Part shown: piece by piece, positions 60,511 to 64,000 of the stretch | How positions within the stretch are numbered: the stretch's first letter is position 1 | Layout: the number at the start of each line of letters is the position of its first letter | Source of the DNA: an uncultured Bacteroidales bacterium | GTDB lineage: Bacteria > Bacteroidota > Bacteroidia > Bacteroidales > F082 | Length of the DNA stretch: 64,000 bases | Assembly (NCBI GenBank): GCA_947307415.1 | Contig: CAMZJA010000007.1 | Span: 1 to 64,000 of the forward strand | Direction: 5' to 3' | Program-made: the position numbers and the translations under genes | Notes under the pieces: model-generated | What the model saw: the letters and a program-made list of their open reading frames with translations, nothing else | Databases searched by the model: none | What the model was told of the DNA's origin: nothing

Positions 60511-63500
60511 TGCCGTCTAGTTTAAGCTTTTTGCTCTTGTTTTTCTTATTTAAAGTGAAGATTTCCCTAATATTATCAAAGCTTTGCGAGAACGACAAAC
60601 CAATTCCTTGAGTGAAATCGGAATAGTTTTCGTAAGAATAGTAATAGTAGTTATTCTTAATATTCGTATGGTTATAAGCCTTGAGACTCAATCGTTTAGT
60701 CAATCGGAATGTCAAGTCGACATCGCCCACAAGGTTGTTAGCTTCGTCGGCATCGCTCCTGTTGCCTCGTATCACGCCGAAGTTGCCTTCAATGGTCAGG
60801 CGGTCGTCGAACAGCTGGGTTGAAAGCGCCACCTCGAGCTCTTCGTTGGTGAGCTGATCGTCAGGAGTGTAGTTGATACCAATGTCAAAATCTTTTGATA
60901 TCTGCGAAAGCCAAGAGCTCAGCTGACTTGTGATAACGCTGTAGTATGATGTCGTGCCGAAACGTGAGATATTGCTGCCTGCGGTGTAGGCAAACGAGCC
61001 TAGCACCATGAGCGAGAGCACCTGCTGCGCCATCACCGCCTGGTTTGTGGTGTCGATGACCGAATACACAAGGTTTTTCGTATCTTCCTTGGCATTAGGC
61101 AGCTCGATTCCAAAGGTAATCGTAGGGTTCATCAGCTTATCGGAAAGCCTGATGATGCAGTCGACATTGATGTTATTCGTCAGTGCGGTGGAGTCGACAA
61201 CCAAGGTACCAAGCGACGTAAGCGACGATTTAGTCCTGTAAACACCCACGATGTCGATATCCGCATCTGTCGGGTCACCGGTCCAACGCAGCGTTCCGCC
61301 ACGACGCAAGGTGAATTTTCGCTTCACCATCTCAAGAGTGAAATTGAACGTTCCACTTGTTATGACATAATCGCCTTTAAGCTCAAAGATGTCGGAATCC
61401 AAGCCGATATTGATATTTCCACTGCCTCGCGCGTTGATGCTGCCCATATTCTGCGGCAGGAAAATATTGACGACAGCGTCGGAATTGGCCTCCACACTCA
61501 GATCCATGGTGAAATTCTTATCCTCTTTCTTAACCTCAGGCACATAGGTTTCCACAAGGGTGTCAGCCTCCACGTTTTTCTTGACAAAAACAATGAAATC
61601 GTTGTCGACAGAGGTTGAGCCCGACAGCGGAATATCAATAACGGTGCCGTCTTTAGTCAAGGCGTTGATAGTCATTTTAACATCATTAACAGGCCCATTT
61701 ATCGTCACTGTTCCATCGGCGACAGCTGTTCCGTAGAATCCTTTCGCTTGATAATCAGGGATATTCAAAGCAAGGAAATTATCACAATCTATCGTCAAAT
61801 CAAAATTAAAATCTTTAAGATGCTTATGACGGATAGCGCCATTCACCGTCGCGGAATTGCCGATAGTATCTTTAACTACTACATTATTGAACACTATTTT
61901 ATCATGTTCCAATTTAATATCATCATTGATGGTATAATAAGTATTCAAATAATTGACATTACAACTTGCATGCCGCAGTTTAATATCACCCAAAATCACG
62001 GGCTCGTTCACCGAACCTCTGATATTGAGATTTCCATTTGCGTAACCGCCCATTCTATTTGTAACAGAGGTGATAAACGGCGACACTGTATTCAGCTTGA
62101 ACTCATCCAAAAACATGTCAAACTTCAGATTATCCCTTTTCTTCTTAGGATAATAAAAACCTATAAGTCCGACAGATTCATGCTGTCCCTTGCCAAACGA
62201 GTTGCTGTAAATCTCCATATTCACAAAGACGGACTCGCTCGGCTCATACCATTTTGCGCTCGCCACCACATCGCCGACTTCCTGGCCGTTGACATAAAAA
62301 CCGTCCAGCTCAAGATCAGATGAGAATGAAAGATTCTCTTTCATGCCTGAGATACCTAAAGTTCCTACAAGGACACCATCTAAATCAATATCATAACCTC
62401 TTGTGACAAAGTCAAAATCCGAAATGTCGACATTATGGAACTCGGCAAACAAAGTATCCGCATCACGATTTGGATAAACGCCATGGATTGATATTTTCTG
62501 CGAGTCGGTATAAAGTTCAAGATTATCAATTTTCGTGTTATGTTTTTGAAAATCAATGCTGCAATCTGGATTCAGAGTCCAAACGGTATCATTCAAAACA
62601 AACTCCTCCGACTGTATGTTCATAAGTCCGCCAGAATCAGGATGCGGCACAAATGTCGACTTAATTTTTGCTTTATTATGGTCGTCGGCGTCATCGTCGT
62701 CCCAATAAAGTGTAAATGTCGCCACATCATTGCTGAAATTCGACATAAGCACAACATTTTCAAGGCCTATCCTGTCGGGATTCTTACTCGTAGTGTCGCG
62801 GATAATGATATCGTCGAATGAAATTCTGGATATGAATTCTTCGAATCTCGCCGAGTTTCTCATATCCAAATTCTTGAATTTGAAGTTGTTAAACCAAATT
62901 TCAGGCGATTCAATCGTAGAGCCATGATATGAATATCCGTCGGTATAAGTGGCGTTTATGGTGGTGCCGCTGCTGACGTACAGATTCGGCACGAACAACT
63001 TCGAAAGAGTACGCGTATCTTTCAAATTCATCGAGATTGAAAACTCTTGCTTATTCGCGTCAGGTACAGTATTTCCAAACCATTCCGGCATATTGACATA
63101 CCTCTTGGCGGTGTTTTTCATAGCATTGACGAAAGTCTTCGCATGCACTATGCCAGTCCCATAAAAATCAAAGAAGTCGCAGTCGATTGTAACATCCTTG
63201 ATGCCATTCATCTCACTGACATTAGCGGAGAAATCTTTCATCAGATACTCATTTCCATTGAAATATCTTGTCTTTTTGATGTCGAGCCTTCCAATGATAT
63301 TGTCGATATCGTTGCCGCTAAATTCCAAGTCGATATCCGAAGAAAGCAGCATAATCGAGTCATTGTCAAGAAGATTGAGATTGAGAAGGTCGGCTTCCTC
63401 GATTTTAGCGATTATGTTGTAACTCGGGCGGTTTCCATGCAGGTCGATCATGGTCGAGAAGTCCATGTCAAGATACTGGTGATTAATATCTGTCAGAGCA

Positions 63501-64000
63501 ATAAACCGTTGATTCTCAAAGTCTCCATGAATATTAAAATCTTCAAAATCATTACCTCCGATACTTAAAGAAGTGAAATGAAGATCAGCCTCAAACTCAG
63601 TATTTTCAACATCCAGACCCTTACCGCCCATGTCGAGTTCAAACGACGTTCTGGAATATCCGTTAAATCCCAGCAAAGAGGTGAGATTCAAATTTCTGGC
63701 GTCGATATCGAAGGAATAGGCAGGATCATCAGCTGTGTTAAGATAAACCTGAGCGTTCACATCGCCGACATCAGTAACGATGTTGAACTGAGTCTTAAAA
63801 TCTCTCGGATAGCCTTGAAAATCACCTGATAATGAATAGACTCCTACATCGCTCAACATTTCGGGAATCGGAAGCGTCACCGAGCTGGCAGGTATCGCGA
63901 AATTCCTGGTATCTTCATAAGTCGAGACGAGCTCTTTGATTGTCACATCCATGTAAGTGTCATTAAATTCAGGCAATCCCGTAAATGTAACATCAGCGTC
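60491..64000 (-). CDS. TamB-like translocation/assembly protein, C-terminal part (cut by window edge)
   Basis: 1169 residues visible; the frame is open to base 64000, so the N-terminus is outside. Repeated beta-strand blocks of AsmA/TamB type run throughout (for example GNLNIRGSVNEPVILGDIKL, GTVTINGPVNDVKMTINA), and the end is a typical TamB C-terminal domain (ITSGTFNFTLEMVKRKFTLR, RRGGTLRWTGDPTDADIDIV, then GSFAYTAGSNIS and GINYTPDDQLTNEELEVALS). The final part is strand-rich and ends KLDGNGPTPK. TamB-type proteins bridge inner and outer membranes in lipid transport or outer-membrane protein assembly. First of three co-oriented genes here. Confidence 0.88.
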   Translation of the reverse strand, partial: DADVTFTGLPEFNDTYMDVTIKELVSTYEDTRNFAIPASSVTLPIPEMLSDVGVYSLSGDFQGYPRDFKTQFNIVTDVGDVNAQVYLNTADDPAYSFDIDARNLNLTSLLGFNGYSRTSFELDMGGKGLDVENTEFEADLHFTSLSIGGNDFEDFNIHGDFENQRFIALTDINHQYLDMDFSTMIDLHGNRPSYNIIAKIEEADLLNLNLLDNDSIMLLSSDIDLEFSGNDIDNIIGRLDIKKTRYFNGNEYLMKDFSANVSEMNGIKDVTIDCDFFDFYGTGIVHAKTFVNAMKNTAKRYVNMPEWFGNTVPDANKQEFSISMNLKDTRTLSKLFVPNLYVSSGTTINATYTDGYSYHGSTIESPEIWFNNFKFKNLDMRNSARFEEFISRISFDDIIIRDTTSKNPDRIGLENVVLMSNFSNDVATFTLYWDDDDADDHNKAKIKSTFVPHPDSGGLMNIQSEEFVLNDTVWTLNPDCSIDFQKHNTKIDNLELYTDSQKISIHGVYPNRDADTLFAEFHNVDISDFDFVTRGYDIDLDGVLVGTLGISGMKENLSFSSDLELDGFYVNGQEVGDVVASAKWYEPSESVFVNMEIYSNSFGKGQHESVGLIGFYYPKKKRDNLKFDMFLDEFKLNTVSPFITSVTNRMGGYANGNLNIRGSVNEPVILGDIKLRHASCNVNYLNTYYTINDDIKLEHDKIVFNNVVVKDTIGNSATVNGAIRHKHLKDFNFDLTIDCDNFLALNIPDYQAKGFYGTAVADGTVTINGPVNDVKMTINALTKDGTVIDIPLSGSTSVDNDFIVFVKKNVEADTLVETYVPEVKKEDKNFTMDLSVEANSDAVVNIFLPQNMGSINARGSGNINIGLDSDIFELKGDYVITSGTFNFTLEMVKRKFTLRRGGTLRWTGDPTDADIDIVGVYRTKSSLTSLGTLVVDSTALTNNINVDCIIRLSDKLMNPTITFGIELPNAKEDTKNLVYSVIDTTNQAVMAQQVLSLMVLGSFAYTAGSNISRFGTTSYYSVITSQLSSWLSQISKDFDIGINYTPDDQLTNEELEVALSTQLFDDRLTIEGNFGVIRGNRSDADEANNLVGDVDLTFRLTKRLSLKAYNHTNIKNNYYYYSYENYSDFTQGIGLSFSQSFDNIREIFTLNKKNKSKKLKLDGNGPTPK

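Overview
The window looks like a chromosome segment of an uncultured Bacteroidales bacterium (Bacteroidota). This rests on five proteins with C-terminal type IX secretion (T9SS) sorting domains, a TonB-receptor/DUF4249 pair, BspA-like leucine-rich repeat proteins, DUF6266 and DUF3987 proteins, and many promoters of the Bacteroidota type (TTG, about 19 bp, then TAnnTTTG). No rRNA, CRISPR array, integrase or intact transposase was seen.

Layout. 1-3000: two DUF6266 paralogues (the first cut by the window edge), then about 1.9 kb without a credible gene but with several short dispersed repeats. 2933-6849: an array of Rhs toxin tails on the minus strand, made of truncated Rhs cores with different C-terminal domains, each followed by an exported candidate immunity protein, and bounded by two 122-bp direct repeats. 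7098-36555: a scattered exporter locus with a TolC-like outer-membrane protein, an HlyD/MacA-like adaptor, four large FtsX/MacB-type permeases, one MacB/LolD-type ATPase, and an NtrC-type response regulator with a histidine kinase. Interspersed are three AAA ATPase genes, a TPR membrane regulator followed by three T9SS cargo genes, an RloA/RloB defence-like pair, and a T9SS leucine-rich repeat protein.

36556-37543: non-coding, with a DUF3987 remnant, an iteron-like array of a 14-nt motif at 21-bp spacing, and two related units that each end in a hairpin plus T-run. 37544-40306 (minus): aminotransferase, Y-family DNA polymerase and a small partner protein. 40410-43613: TonB-dependent receptor and DUF4249 lipoprotein. 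43704-43930: tRNA-Tyr and tRNA-Arg. 43992-47787: GH20 hexosaminidase and a convergent sodium/solute symporter. 48047-53799: a second TPR regulator followed by surface-protein genes. 53935-64000 (minus): TamB-like protein (cut by the edge), AddA-like helicase-nuclease and Tricorn-like protease in a row.

The strongest system-level signal is regulatory. Three promoters (before TolC and before two of the permeases) share one architecture: two 17-bp palindromes of the type TGTAAAA-TTT-TTTACA, 21-22 bp apart, followed about 50-70 bp later by a sigma-54 -24/-12 element. The only sigma-54 activator in the window lies at the end of the same locus, so the simplest model is that it binds these twin sites and drives a split exporter with one ATPase and several interchangeable permeases. 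A second recurrent theme is a lipoprotein-like TPR regulator with a cytoplasmic helix-turn-helix upstream of surface-protein genes, seen twice.
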